Source: Pinguiococcus pyrenoidosus (taxonomy: Eukaryota; Sar; Pinguiophyceae; Pinguiochrysidales; Pinguiochrysidaceae). From it: a stretch of 64,000 nt of DNA. The DNA is taken from positions 1 through 64,000 of the forward strand of contig JAAMXY010000052.1 in the NCBI GenBank assembly GCA_019677205.1, given 5' to 3'. Shown one piece after another: positions 42,615 to 54,313 of this stretch (positions are counted from its first letter, which is position 1; every line of letters starts with the position of its first letter). The notes beneath the pieces are model-generated. The model worked only from the letters and a program-made list of their open reading frames with translations, did no database searches and was not told the origin of the DNA. The position numbers and the translations under genes are program-made.

Positions 42615-45600
42615 ATGGCACTTCGCTTCCGTGCGTCGCTATGGACGACGAGATGTACACTTGTGTCTCTCTTGAGTTGGGCGTGGCTGGCAGCGCAAGC
42701 AGCCCCGGTGATCACGTCGTGGGACGTGGAGATGTCCTTCGGGAAGCTCCATCTCGTTTTCGACTCCTTTATCATCGGCGGCACTCTTAACGTGTCCAAG
42801 TTGGGCTTAAGTGACTCAGCGGACGCTTCTGACCCCTCCGCTCAGACGATTGGAGGCCTGCGCACGACTTCGCTCATCACGAAGAATGACACGGCCTTCG
42901 ACATTCAGCTCAGCCAAGGTACCGTTCCCTGTCCAGAGGTCCCTCGGCGCTGAGTATGAAGGTCTCTTGACCGTGTCACCAGATGTCTTTCAGACACTGC
43001 TCTTCGAGCGCGTTATCGGCTTCGACGTCAACCGCACGTACCTTTTTGCTGAAAGCGGCGTGGGCGAGACGGTGGTTGGACAGGTGCTGCTGATTGGGAA
43101 GCACTAAAAAGGAGAGGAACGAGAGAGAGAAAGAGAGAGAGGCATCTAAAAACCCTCTCACCCGCGCCACAGCATGCATCTCTTGAGATACTACGGTCAT
43201 CTGCGCTGCAGGCACGGAGGGTCACGGAAGATACGTCTCCGCCGTACTTCTTGGGCTTCGACGTCGACATGAACATGGTGAGTGACTGGCACTCCTCCTG
43301 AGCAAAGCATCAAATGACAGCGATGTCGATGGCATAGGGCACTTTCACTCTGCGAGCGAATGAGCCTCTCAACGTCAGTTCCATCTCGTCGGCGTCGTTC
43401 CGTTTTCAAGAAGCGAGCAACGTCAACGCCGGCGGCAACGTGTATCGCCTGTTGTCCGACGCCTTGACATACAAGTAGGTGGTGCCGCGTAGCGCTATCC
43501 CAGTGCATTGGACTATGCTCTCAGTCTTCATGTGGATGGACCATGTTCTCCCGGCGGTGGTCTCAATCCGAACAGCTCGTCAAACCTTTTGGCGACACAA
43601 GTCGTGTACGACATCTCCAAGGCGGGCTTGAATGGGATCAAAGCGCAGAATCCCCTGGGCACGCAGGCGAATAAAATCCACCTGGCAGGTCTACCAGGTA
43701 GGTCGCCGCTCGTGTGAAAAAGTTCTCTCGATAGGCAGGCGAGCCTAAGCGTGTTTTGCATGCGACTGCAGCGTCGAGGACGCTGGCAGATCTCTCGGGT
43801 AATCAGATGACCGTCGCGCACCTCAGCGTCTACTCCGCGCCCGCCCCAGACCTGTTCGTGCGGGACTCCAGCTCGCCGCAGCTGCTCTCCTTCTCCCTCG
43901 ACATGCATGCAGGTTTGCACTGTGATGGCGCGGAGGATCTGCCCCTTTGTCTCCTGATTGTACCCACATTCACAACCTCCTTCTGATTTGTTGTCTTGCC
44001 TTGACTTGGAAAGGAACGCTGGTCCTGCAGTTCAACGAGATCGTCTTTGCCAATCAACTTCGGCTGCCTCTGCTGAGCATCACCAGTACGCCGACTTTTG
44101 CGGCGGCGGACGCGTTCAGCTTCTCGAGCGAGAGCGTCGTGCAGACGGCGAACAGCGATTCGCTTCACGTCACTCTGGCCTTCGACGAGTGGAACCGCTT
44201 GAAGTCCCGCCGTTCTTTGGCCACCTCCACCGCCGACACCTTCCTCCACGCGCCTTCCGACGCTGCCAAAGACATGGCGTTCCCCATGAACCACCTGGCG
44301 CCGGTCGCAGGTCTTCAGGTATGTCTTCGTCGATGGAGTGGCGGAGGCTCATACCATCGAGGCTTTGCGGGTAAACCATGTGTGCTTCTGCAGGCCGCGG
44401 CGTTCACGCCGGACATGTCCAAGCCCTTCGTGGCGCGGGCGGTGCTGGACATGAGCGCTCAGCAGCTGCGCCTCACGTTCTCCGAATTCGTGGACGCTTC
44501 CACGCTGGACGTAAGCGGCCTGGCGCTACAGGACGCTGAAGAGGCCGGATCCGACACGGAGAGGGTGTTCCTAAGTCCACCAGATACGCAGACGCTGTCC
44601 CCTAACGGCGTCAGCATCGACATCGACCTCTCCGACATGGACGCCCACCGCTTGAAGTCCGCGAGTGCCCTGTGCAAAGCGAGGACGAGCTGCTATCTGA
44701 CCATGACGTCCACCGCCATCGCAGATATGATACTGCCGCCAAACTTCGCCGTCGAGCTGCTGAAAACCGAGGCCAGAGAACTGGACGACTTTCTTCCCGA
44801 TCGGGTTCCTCCCCGCCTCGCCGGGGCGGCGCTTGACATGGGCGCCGCCACGCTGACGCTAAGCTTTTCCGAGCCGGTGGCGCTGGACACCCTTGACCTC
44901 GGCAAAGTCGTCATTGCCGGAGGCGCGGGCGCCGACTTCGCCTCCGTTGCTTTGTCCGGCATGGCCAGCAGCAACAATGTGTCGTTCCACACGGGTTCGA
45001 CCTTGGATACGCGAGTGGTCGTGGCGTTGGGCCGCCATGATGCGTTCGCGCTCAAGGTGTCTCCATCCCTCGCGAGGAGCGCCTCCGACTCCTTTGTGTA
45101 CTTGATGGCGGCCGCCATTCAAGACACGCCGGACTATAAAGACGGCGTGTTGATCGGAAATCCGAACGAGGGGATGGCGCCAGATGCTGCGCTACAAGTA
45201 GACACATTCCTTCCCGATTTGACGGCGCCGCAGATCGTGGGGTTCGCTCTCGACATGGACGCCGAGGTGCTTGAGGTGGAGTTTGACGAGCCGCTGATGC
45301 CCAGCAGCGGGAACGCCACAAGGCTTCGGCTGCAGAATGCCGCCACCGGCGCCACGCAGGCTTTGTCGCTGGCGGCGACATCCACCGTCTTGAGCGTGGA
45401 CTCCAACGTCTTTCGCTTGCGACTCGAGGCGCAGGACGTCGACTTCCTCAAGATGCGTCCCGGCTTCGCCCAGTCCAACGCGACGACGTTCCTGGCTGCG
45501 GCTGAAGCCTCCGCAGTCGACGCTGCCGGCAACCCAGCGGCGCCCTTGACGACAGCACTGGCGCCGAAGAGGTACCTACCAGACGTGACGCCACCGGAGA

Positions 45601-48600
45601 TCCTCTCCTTCGTCATCAGCATCACTAGCGGCGTTGTCGTCCTATACACCAACGAGCCTGTCGATGCGGCGGCTTTTTCGGCGTCAGCCCTGAGCTTTCA
45701 AGCATCGAGTATCGTCGGCGTCCAGTCCGTGCCTCTCTCCAACTCCTCTGCGTCCGCAGCTTCATCAGTCTCTCTCACGGTCAACCTGAGCACCATTGAC
45801 CGGGCAGCGCTCTCCAGCGCCGGCGTCTGCGACGCGGTGGACACCTGCTTCATGCACCATGCTCCGGGTGCCGTGGTCGACATGGCAGCCCCCGCTAACG
45901 CAGCAGCCGGGCGCCCGTCCACCTCGCCGATGAAGGCCGGGCCTCAGCTGAGACACTACGACTTGGACATGGACGCAGGAGCTCTGAGAGTATCATTCTC
46001 TTCCCCTGTCGATGCCGATGTCGGCGTCGACCCCACCAGCGTCACTCTCCAAGCGGCCGCCGCAAGTGTTGATGTTGAGAGGTGGAAGTTGACGGGTGGA
46101 ACAGTAGCGTACGAAATGGACCGACGCTCGGTTGAGATCCGCTTGACGGCGCAAGACTTGAACGCCTTGAAGAGTCGTAGGACGCTGGCGGTGGATCGGC
46201 AGAGCACTTACTTGGTAGCCACCCAGAGTTTCGCGGCTGCGGAAGCGATCGGCGCGGACGACCCCTTTCCCTTCGCGGCGATTCCGGAAGGCTTGGCCAG
46301 GCCGGTGTCCACATTCCTTCCCGACACCTCAGGCCCAACGGTGGCGTCCTTCGCTCTAGACATGAACGCCGGAGAGCTGGACATCAGCTTCTCCGAGCCT
46401 GTCTTGAGGGAGTCTCTCAACACGTCCAAGATAGTCATCGTGTCTTCAGCAAGCGGCGACGACGGCGTCACTCTTTCGTCGGCGTCGATCGTGAGGTTGA
46501 GTGATGCCGAGAGGGTCGTCATCAGCATCGCCTTCGGAACGTTCCCCACCAGCGACCTGGACCGCTTAAAAGCGTCCGCCGCCGCCCAAAGCTTCTCCTC
46601 GACCTACCTAATGCTCGCGGAGGACGCCGCGAGAGACCTGGCGGAGTCGCCGAACCCCAACGACGCGTTCGGCCCGGTGCTTGCAGTCGGCTTTACGCCC
46701 GACACAACTCCTCCGGAGCTCGTGGCCTTCGACGTCGACCTAACCGAGCAGACGATGACGCTGTACTTCTCCGAGGCCGTTGTCGTGTCTCTCATCGACC
46801 CCACCAGCCTTTCGCTGCGCGGACAAGGTACCGGAGGCCTCTCGCTGAGGCTAGGCACCGACAGCACCGTAGTGACGACGGACGACGCACCGGTCGTCGC
46901 GATCCAGTTGGGCAACGAAACGGTGAGAGACATCAAGCTGAAGACGCCCTTGGCCACGTCGAACGAGACGACGTTTCTCGACCTTCCCGACGCATTTGCC
47001 CAGGACCTCGCCGCCTTCCCAGCGACGTCGACGGCGAAGTCCGGCGTGCCGGTGACCCACTACATGCCCGATACCATTCCACCCCGGGTGCTGAACTTCT
47101 CTCTCGACGTGAACGCCGGGTCGCTGACGATCGAGTTCAGCGAGATTCTTTCTGTTCTCAGCGTCGACGTGTCGGGAATCACGATACAAAGCGATGCCTT
47201 CGTCGGGACAGGCTCAGGTCGCCACTCCCTCTCTGCGTCATCGTCTACTTGGACGGCTGTGGCCGGGACGCTCAGCATTCACATCGGCGCCGATGACCTG
47301 AACGCCATCAAGGCGGTACCTGGATTGGCCACGGCGGCGGACAGTGCATTCCTTGTTGTTTCGGAGAGGACCATGACGGATGTGGCGGGCAACCAGGTGA
47401 TTCCTATCCGAGACGGCCTCGCGTTGGCGCCGACGGGATTCAGCAGCGACGCGACGCCGCCCAGACTGCTGGCCTTCAAGGTCTCCTCCGTGGGCCGCCT
47501 GGCCGTGCACGCCAGCGAGACGGTGGATGGCGCCGCCGTCCAGCTGGACAAACTGTTCCTTCAGAGCTCCGCGACGCCCACGACGCGCGTCGCCGTCAGC
47601 AGCGTCGTTAGCAATCCCACGGCGACCCAGCCCAACGCTGCCGTCCTTCAATACACCATCCCGTCCCTAAAGCCGCTCCAGGACCTGGACATCTTGGTGT
47701 CACAGACGTCCGCGTTCCTGAGCGCCCTGCCTGGTGCGCTCAGGGATATGAACCAGAACCTGCTTGAGGAGACCGCCGGTCTGGCGATGGGGCCCAGGGC
47801 AGTGGACGCCCAACTCGACGCCGACGCCGGCGTGGTCACTCTTTCCTTCACCCATGATGTGGACGTCGCCAGCGTCGACGTGACGCAGCTGCAACTCCAA
47901 AGCGCCGCGAGTGCCGGCAACGCCGTCGACACCATGACGCTCACAACCTCGATGGTCTTGACCACTGTCGACTCGTCGCACATCCAAGTGGCTCTCAGCG
48001 CCGACGATTTGTCAGTCCTCCAGTCCCGACGTCACCTAGGCATCTCCTTCGATACTTCGTTCGTGGCGCTTGGTGGCGCCTTCGCGGTGGAAGCGGATCG
48101 CCTGGCGCTCTTCGCTCCTTTGCCGGTTGTGGAAGTACCCCCGCAGGCGGCATTGCCAGTGTCTCAGTATGTCGAGGACACGACCCGTCCGACGCTCTTA
48201 TACTACGGCTTCGACCTCAGTGCTGGAATCTTGTCGCTGCGCTTCTCCGAGGTTATGAGCATCGCCACGTTCGACGTCTCGGCCATCTCGCTACAGGCCA
48301 CCGAGAGCGCCGCTGCGGACGACCCCGTACTGCAGCTGACGCCCGGCAGCAGCGCTCTGACAATGGTCGACGCCAGCAACATCGATGTCCTGGTCGGAGC
48401 GCCGGATCTCTACGACGTCAAGACTCTGCACGTCGGGAGGTTCCTCTCCTTCACCAGCGCGCTGGGCGAAGACACCTCGTCTTTGAGGAACACCGTGGTC
48501 GCTCAGGGCCCAAAATCGGCCGTGGCCGTAACGACGTTCACAGCGGACAGCCAGGCGTCATCCTTGGTGTCTTTCGTCCTAGACAAGCGCGACGGGCGCC

Positions 48601-51600
48601 TGGTGCTGACGTTTGACGAGCCGGTTGAGATGGCCATCAACACGGCGCTCATTCTTCTAGGTTCGGACGCCGCCATGACGACCACCTACACTTTCTCTGC
48701 TGGCGTCCTCGTCCGTCGGCGGCAGAGGGCCGAGCTCGAGCTCGACATTAACACCTACAGCGACGACCTGCGGCTTCTCAAGACCAGGAGCGACGTTGGC
48801 ACGGCCACCGGCAACACGTTCCTTCAGATCGGATCCGGGGCGCTGAACGACACCAGCGGCAACGCCTATGTGCAGGAGGCGCCGCTCCAGGCGGCGCAAG
48901 TCGTCCAGGACGACGAAGCGCCGCGCCTCTTATCGTTCGTGCTCGACATGACGTCGGCCTCGCCGACCACCTCGCAGATCCTCCTCGAGTTCGACGAGCC
49001 CATCGACGCAGCTGGCGTCGTCGTCGAGCAGATCACGCTAACGAATGGACAACCAAGTCCCTCTTCTGTGACGCTCACGGCGGCGTCCAGCTCGGTGGTG
49101 AGCCCCGGCGTCGATCGTCACGACATCGCTATCCAGATCGGAGCGCTGGATAGACTGGCGGTGGACGCCGCGGGCCTGGGAGATGAGGATCAGAGCCAAT
49201 CGTGCCTGGCATTCGGTGAGTCGTTCGCAGTCGTCGTTCTGACATCGAAAGCACCACGTCGTCACATCGTGGGTTTGCGTCATAGGTGCCTCGGCGTTTC
49301 GAGACACGTCCGTGCCGCCCAACTACGCCGCCGCAGTATCTTCCGCCACGCCCATCTGCGAAGGTCCTCGGCTGCTCGATGCCGCGGTGGACCTGGACGC
49401 GGGCGTGCTTAGGCTGCGCTTCAGCGCCGTCCTCGGCCTCTCGACTCCTGACATGACCAAGCTGGGGCTGCTAGATCCCACGACGCCGGCGGATACCGTC
49501 ATGCTCACCCCCGCCTCCCGTGTGACCACCCCTGGAGCGACGAGTCAGTCGGTAGAGGTGGCGCTGTCCGCAGCGGATTTAATGCGAGTCCAGGCGCTCC
49601 CCACGCTGTGCGTCAGTGCGGCAAGCTGCGGCGTCGCAATCGAGTGGGGATTTTTGCGCGACACCGCCGCAAGTCCCAATGTCGTACTGCCCACCGAGAC
49701 ACCCAGCGGACTATCGGTGTCGGTGTTCACGCCAGACTCGACGCGGCCGCTGCTGGTGTCGTCGGCACTCGACCTGGACTCGGGCGTGCTGAGCCTGAGC
49801 TTCAACGAAGTCGTCAATGCGCCGGCGGCGAACCTCACACAAATCTCTTTGCAAGATGCCGCGGTCTCTCCTACGGAGAGTTTCCGCCTCACTCCCTCTA
49901 GTCAGGTGGTACCGGCGCTGCTCTCCGCCGACCTCAACATCTCCCTAAGCGTCGAGGATGTCTTTAGCATCAAGCGGCTGAGGGCCATAGCCAATGACGT
50001 CAACTCCACGTTCCTATCCTTCGGGCAGAACATGCTCAACGATGTGGCGCTGCCGCCAAATAGTCTAGAGAGTGTTCCCAGCTCGGCGGCGATCCGAGTA
50101 TCGACGTTCATCGCAGACGCCACGCCACCACTGTACGTGCCGCTTTCGTTCGGAGTTAACATGGATGGTCCGAGCGTCAGCTTGGCATTCACCGAGCCAC
50201 TGGCCTTGGAGAGCATCCGGGGTGACTGTGCATATGTGCACAACGAGACGGTGCGAACGCCGGACAATCACGTGGCTCTCAGTGGCAGCGTCGTGACGTC
50301 GGACGATATGATGGTCTTGACTCTGACGCTCTCGGCGGCGGTGTACGATACGCTCAACGCCGACAGGCAACTCGCCGTGAGTCGCGAGAGTACCTACCTC
50401 ACCTTCGATGCCTGCTTCGCCGCCGACACCGCTGGCAACGCGGTAGTGCCGCTCACGGCATCCGAAGGTGTCATTGCCGTCTCGTACCAGACGGATGCGA
50501 CGCCGCCGGAGCTACTTTCGGCCGCGCTCAACATGAGCGATGGGGTTTTATCGCTCACGTTCTCTGAGAGGATGCGGTAATGGGGTTTGATTTGGAGGCG
50601 TTGTACACGTCTGTTCTCTGCGGAGTCCTGATGTCGTTCCCTGCCCTCCAGATTCGATTCTCTGGCGACGGCGGCATTGAGCGTTCAGCAATCATCAAGC
50701 GGCGGATCCGGACAAGTGCACACCCTGTCGTCGCGAAGCTCTCTCAACGTCGTTCAGGAAGACGGCGAGACCCTTGTGTTCCAGCTCGATCAAGACGATT
50801 TTGTTGCGCTGCAGGACCTCGACATGCTGGCCACGAACGCCTCGAACGCGTTCGTTTCCATCTTACCAGCCCTGGCGACGGACATGTCCGGCAACCCAGT
50901 CGTAGCGATCCCGAGCTCGAATGCCTTGGCCATCACTGCGTTAACGGCGGACGATACGAAGCTGCGGATCGACGCCTTCTCACTGGACATGGAGAAGGGA
51001 GAGCTTCTCGTGATAGCCTCCGAGGCAGTGCAAGGTGTGGTGGACATCACAGGGTTTGGGCTTCTGCGAACCTTGGATCGCCGCTACGGACCGTATCACT
51101 TGCTGCGCAGCGCGACCGTGGCCTACGGAACGGTACGCCATCGGCTCGCACCTTTGGAGTTGCTCTCTTGGCATTCACGACGTTCTTTCTCGCTTGGCTC
51201 CTATGCTCAACGACAGGGCATCGCTGCAAATGAGATCCGCTTGACGCTCTCTACACTCGATCTCAATACCCTGAAGGTCAACCGCATCGGCGACGGCGCC
51301 GAAGGAACGACCGTGTTCCTCACGGTTGGCACAGACACGATGCGGGTGAGCCATTGCCGTGGGCAAGACTCTGGCGGCGGCCGAGATCTGACCGCACTGC
51401 ACTCCCCGAAGGATATGAACGGCAACTTGAATGAGCCGATCTACGATGCGTCGATCGTCGGGGGTGCGCCTCTAGAGATCGAAGAGCTTGTTGAGGACTC
51501 CTCGCCTCCCAGCGTAGCGCGATTCAAGGTCTGCAATACTGCGCCCGCCGGATCTATCGTCCTCTGTGTAATCGCGATGAATCGTCCCCGTTGTTGGACA

Positions 51601-52820
51601 GCTGGGCAGAAGCGACGGCACTTTGCATCTCTTCCTGTCGGAGCCAATTCGCCTGTCCAACTTCTCCGCCGCCGTCAAGGAGATCACCGTCGCAGGAGAG
51701 ACCACGGTACGCTGTTGATTGAAGCGAGAGAAGCACAACTCTTGGTCGCACGCGAGCGTCTGAGTTCCCGATCTATGGTCAGAGCCTTCAAGGTGAGACA
51801 TGGAGCTATCGTAATGATGAGTACAACGAAATCGTGGTGCAGTACGCGGACGCCTCCAGCATTCCGGATGCCGCGGCGAGCCTGCGCCTCTTCCCCGGAA
51901 GCCTGCACGACCTGCGCGACCCTCCGAACTCCGTCATGGCTGAGGTGAACAGGGAAATGCGCTGCAACGGCGATATGAGAAGAGAGGCGGAGTAACTCGT
52001 TGTGCTTGTCATGCCCTCTGTAGCTGAACCTCTTGGAGGGTGAACCGGATTGCGGTCCCTGCGGCGCCGGCTACTTCGTCAGGACGTTCTGCACGGAGGT
52101 GCAAGATCGCGTCTGCGCGCCTTGTACCCCTTGTGGAGCCAACTTCTACCAGACCGGAGAGTGCAATGGCATCTCCAACACCGAGTGCACGAGGTGGGTG
52201 CGCCCTCGTTTCCGTGACCCGCGGAACCATGAAGCGAATCAGCCAGAGTCCACCTGTCAGGTGCTCGACGTGCCGCTACGGGCAGTACGTCACTCAGGAA
52301 TGCACGTCCAGCAGCGACACCGCCTGCGCCGAGTGCACCACCTGCACAGCGCAGGAGTACGAAGTATCTGCGTGCGTAGCCGGTGAAGACCGAGTCTGCT
52401 CCACGTGCGAACGATGCGACTTCCAGCCGAAAGACCAGGTGTTGTTTGCCGTGTCCATCGGGACCAGCTGCGGATCTTCTGCCAGAAAATTCCTAATCGC
52501 TTCCCAGGAAAGTCTATGCCGAGATGCTTCCGACACCTGGTATCGGGAAAATTGCTGCTTCGACTCCGAGGGCGAGCAGGTGCGGCACTCATTGTCTTGT
52601 GTTCGAGTCAATCCTTGGCATTCGACCCCTTGGCGCTCAACAAGGGTCGAACGCTTTTCGTCGTCTCCTTTTTACCTCTCAGCTTCCATGCGAAGACATT
52701 GACGTCAAGGAGCTTGAGATCTCTACCAGAAATGGTCGGCGGCACTGGGTCTTTGAGACGAAGCCGAAGGTGGAGGGATTCCTCCAGGGTGATTGGCGCG
52801 AGAGCGCCGTCGGTGCCTGA
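42615..52820 (+). CDS. Giant secreted protein with about 22 Ig-like (SbsA/Big_5-type) repeats and TNFR-like Cys-rich end
   Basis: About 2969 residues from 18 exons: 42615–42918, 42983–43083, 43212–43277, 43338–43474, 43525–43697, 43772–43912, 44014–44318, 44394–49215, 49286–50576, 50652–51132, 51217–51345, 51412–51528, 51602–51706, 51765–51944, 52024–52193, 52261–52438, 52508–52579, 52683–52820. The sum closes in frame. A signal peptide is followed by about 22 tandem repeats of some 120–140 residues. Each opens with a pattern like PPxLLSFxLDMxAGxLxLxFSE, continues with VDxSTLDVSxIxLQ, a DLNxIK helix, and closes with an xDMxGN loop; this matches bacterial SbsA-type Ig-like domains. After 52024 come Cys-rich modules with C-x2-C spacing like TNF-receptor repeats, then a short unmatched tail. 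No membrane helix is seen, so it is probably secreted or wall-associated. Individual small exons are less certain than exon 8. Confidence 0.83.
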
Positions 52821-52934
52821 GAAGCTAGGAACGAAGGGTTTCAGGGTTTTCGAGTCCAACGATTCCTCCGGTTGCGGACAAAACTTTCGGAGACTTGCTA
52901 GTGTGCTGGCGTGCTAGCGTGCTAGTGTGCTACG
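52821..52934. other. Short convergent intergenic spacer
   Basis: 115 bp between two stop codons, including imperfect TAGTGTGC/TAGCGTGC units at 52898–52932. Confidence 0.55.
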
Positions 52935-53799
52935 TCACACTGCCGGCTCATCGCAGATCGGATCACAGAGCTGCTGATTACTGTGCGGCCAGTTGAAGCC
53001 CTGATTCTGCTGCAAGAACTTCGTGACCGGGTAGGACAAGTCGAGGACCTCTTCGTCAGTCATTGGCGTGTCGAAGGACGCCCAATCCCGCTCCGGAGGC
53101 CTCCCTACCAATGCTAACTTCGCATTCATCTCTGTCTGCAGTTGGCGGTAGCTTACTTCGAGATAAGGCGGAAGACTCATGGGTTCGTTGAACCAATGCT
53201 TCTCGTTCCGGATGATCTCCTTGACTTCTCGGTTCAGGCGCTCAATTTTCGTGCCGTAGGCGAGATCCAGGTTGTACGTTAGCGTGAAAGGAACTAGATA
53301 GAATGGAAACTGCGAAGGGCCGGATCAGCGGGAACCTCCACGAACACTCCACGGCATCAAGCTTCCCCTCCTCAGCATGTACCTGTCCAATGGTGATCGG
53401 ACCCGTCCGCAGAACTCGCATTTTCACAACCTGCGCCACGGCTAAGGTCACGTAGAAGCCAGCCATGAAATGCACCACATCTGTAGGCAAATAGGGTCGA
53501 AGATGCTCGTAAGGCCTCCGTCTTTTCGCTGAAACGTCAGGTTCCTCGGAACACCTCTGGTCTGCGCGATCTTGGTGGCGATCTGGACGTCTCGCTGGTA
53601 TTTTGCTGCCCGTAGTTGCACCAGGCGTTCCTTGAGAATCAGCGCTATGCCAAGCAGACGGCGCTTAGTGCGGAGCTGGGGCCCCAAGAAGGACTGCTGC
53701 TCTGCTGCCAGGCTTCGATAACGTACCTTCGACGCTCTCTCTGGCTTCGACGGCGGTCTGCGCATACGGTCCTCGGAACGAAGAGAAATACTGCCCCAT
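52935..53799 (-). CDS. PLGRKT (plasminogen receptor-KT) family membrane protein
   Basis: 211 residues from exons 53799–53727, 53644–53555, 53480–53383 and 53309–52935; introns 82, 74 and 73 nt. The start MGQYFSSF carries Gly-2 and Ser-6 as for N-myristoylation. It aligns along its length with the animal PLGRKT family: helical N-terminal region (LILKERLVQLRAAKYQRD VQIA), membrane segment 1 (HFMAGFYVTLAVAQVV), membrane segment 2 (FYLVPFTLTYNLDLAYG) and the conserved YGTKIERLNREVKEIIRNEK block. The last 80 residues have no match. In animals it binds plasminogen at the cell surface and is also found in mitochondria; in an alga the ancestral membrane role is unknown, and the animal name should not be read as function. 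Confidence 0.85.
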
Positions 53800-54313
53800 C
53801 AGACTGCCCCTGACAATGACGTGACCAAACGAAGCATTAGGCGGGGCGTTGCAGAGGCCTCTCCAGAGGTGTCGACTGATTCCTACCCCAAGTCTCGTGA
53901 CTACCCCTTTCTATGCGTCAGGAAGGAAAGAAGGCTTCAACATCGATCGAGATGATGCACCAAAGCGATACGGATTCCCAGCGCAACCGTCTTTTCGCGC
54001 GGTTTGGCTGCTCTTCACCAACCCTCCGCACGGGTCGCCGGACGGCAGGGACCGTGCCGATGCTCTCCTTAGTAGGCTCAAGGGCGCCAAAAACAAAGAA
54101 CAGAACACAGAAGAGACACCGGAAAGGCATCCGGGAAACGCGACTTCTTTTCTACACGTGTTTGCGAGCCTCGGCCTACGGTTCTCACACGGACACGCCA
54201 ATTGCAGCAGTTCATTCGGCGTCGCCAGGTCGGCACGAAGATGTCAAAACTTGGAAGATGCTTTCCCACCCGGCGGCGTTACTCAAAATCGGTCCGTGGC
54301 GTTGCGTGTCATC
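53800..54313. other. Intergenic region between two minus-strand genes
   Basis: No gene supported. It contains the probable promoter of the PLGRKT-like gene and the 3' UTR of the LON-domain gene. Confidence 0.45.

Noticed and set aside
43475-43503. A 29-nt intron ending at 43503 in the giant gene
   Set aside because: Shorter than any other intron seen. The acceptor at 43524 gives a 50-nt intron in the same frame.
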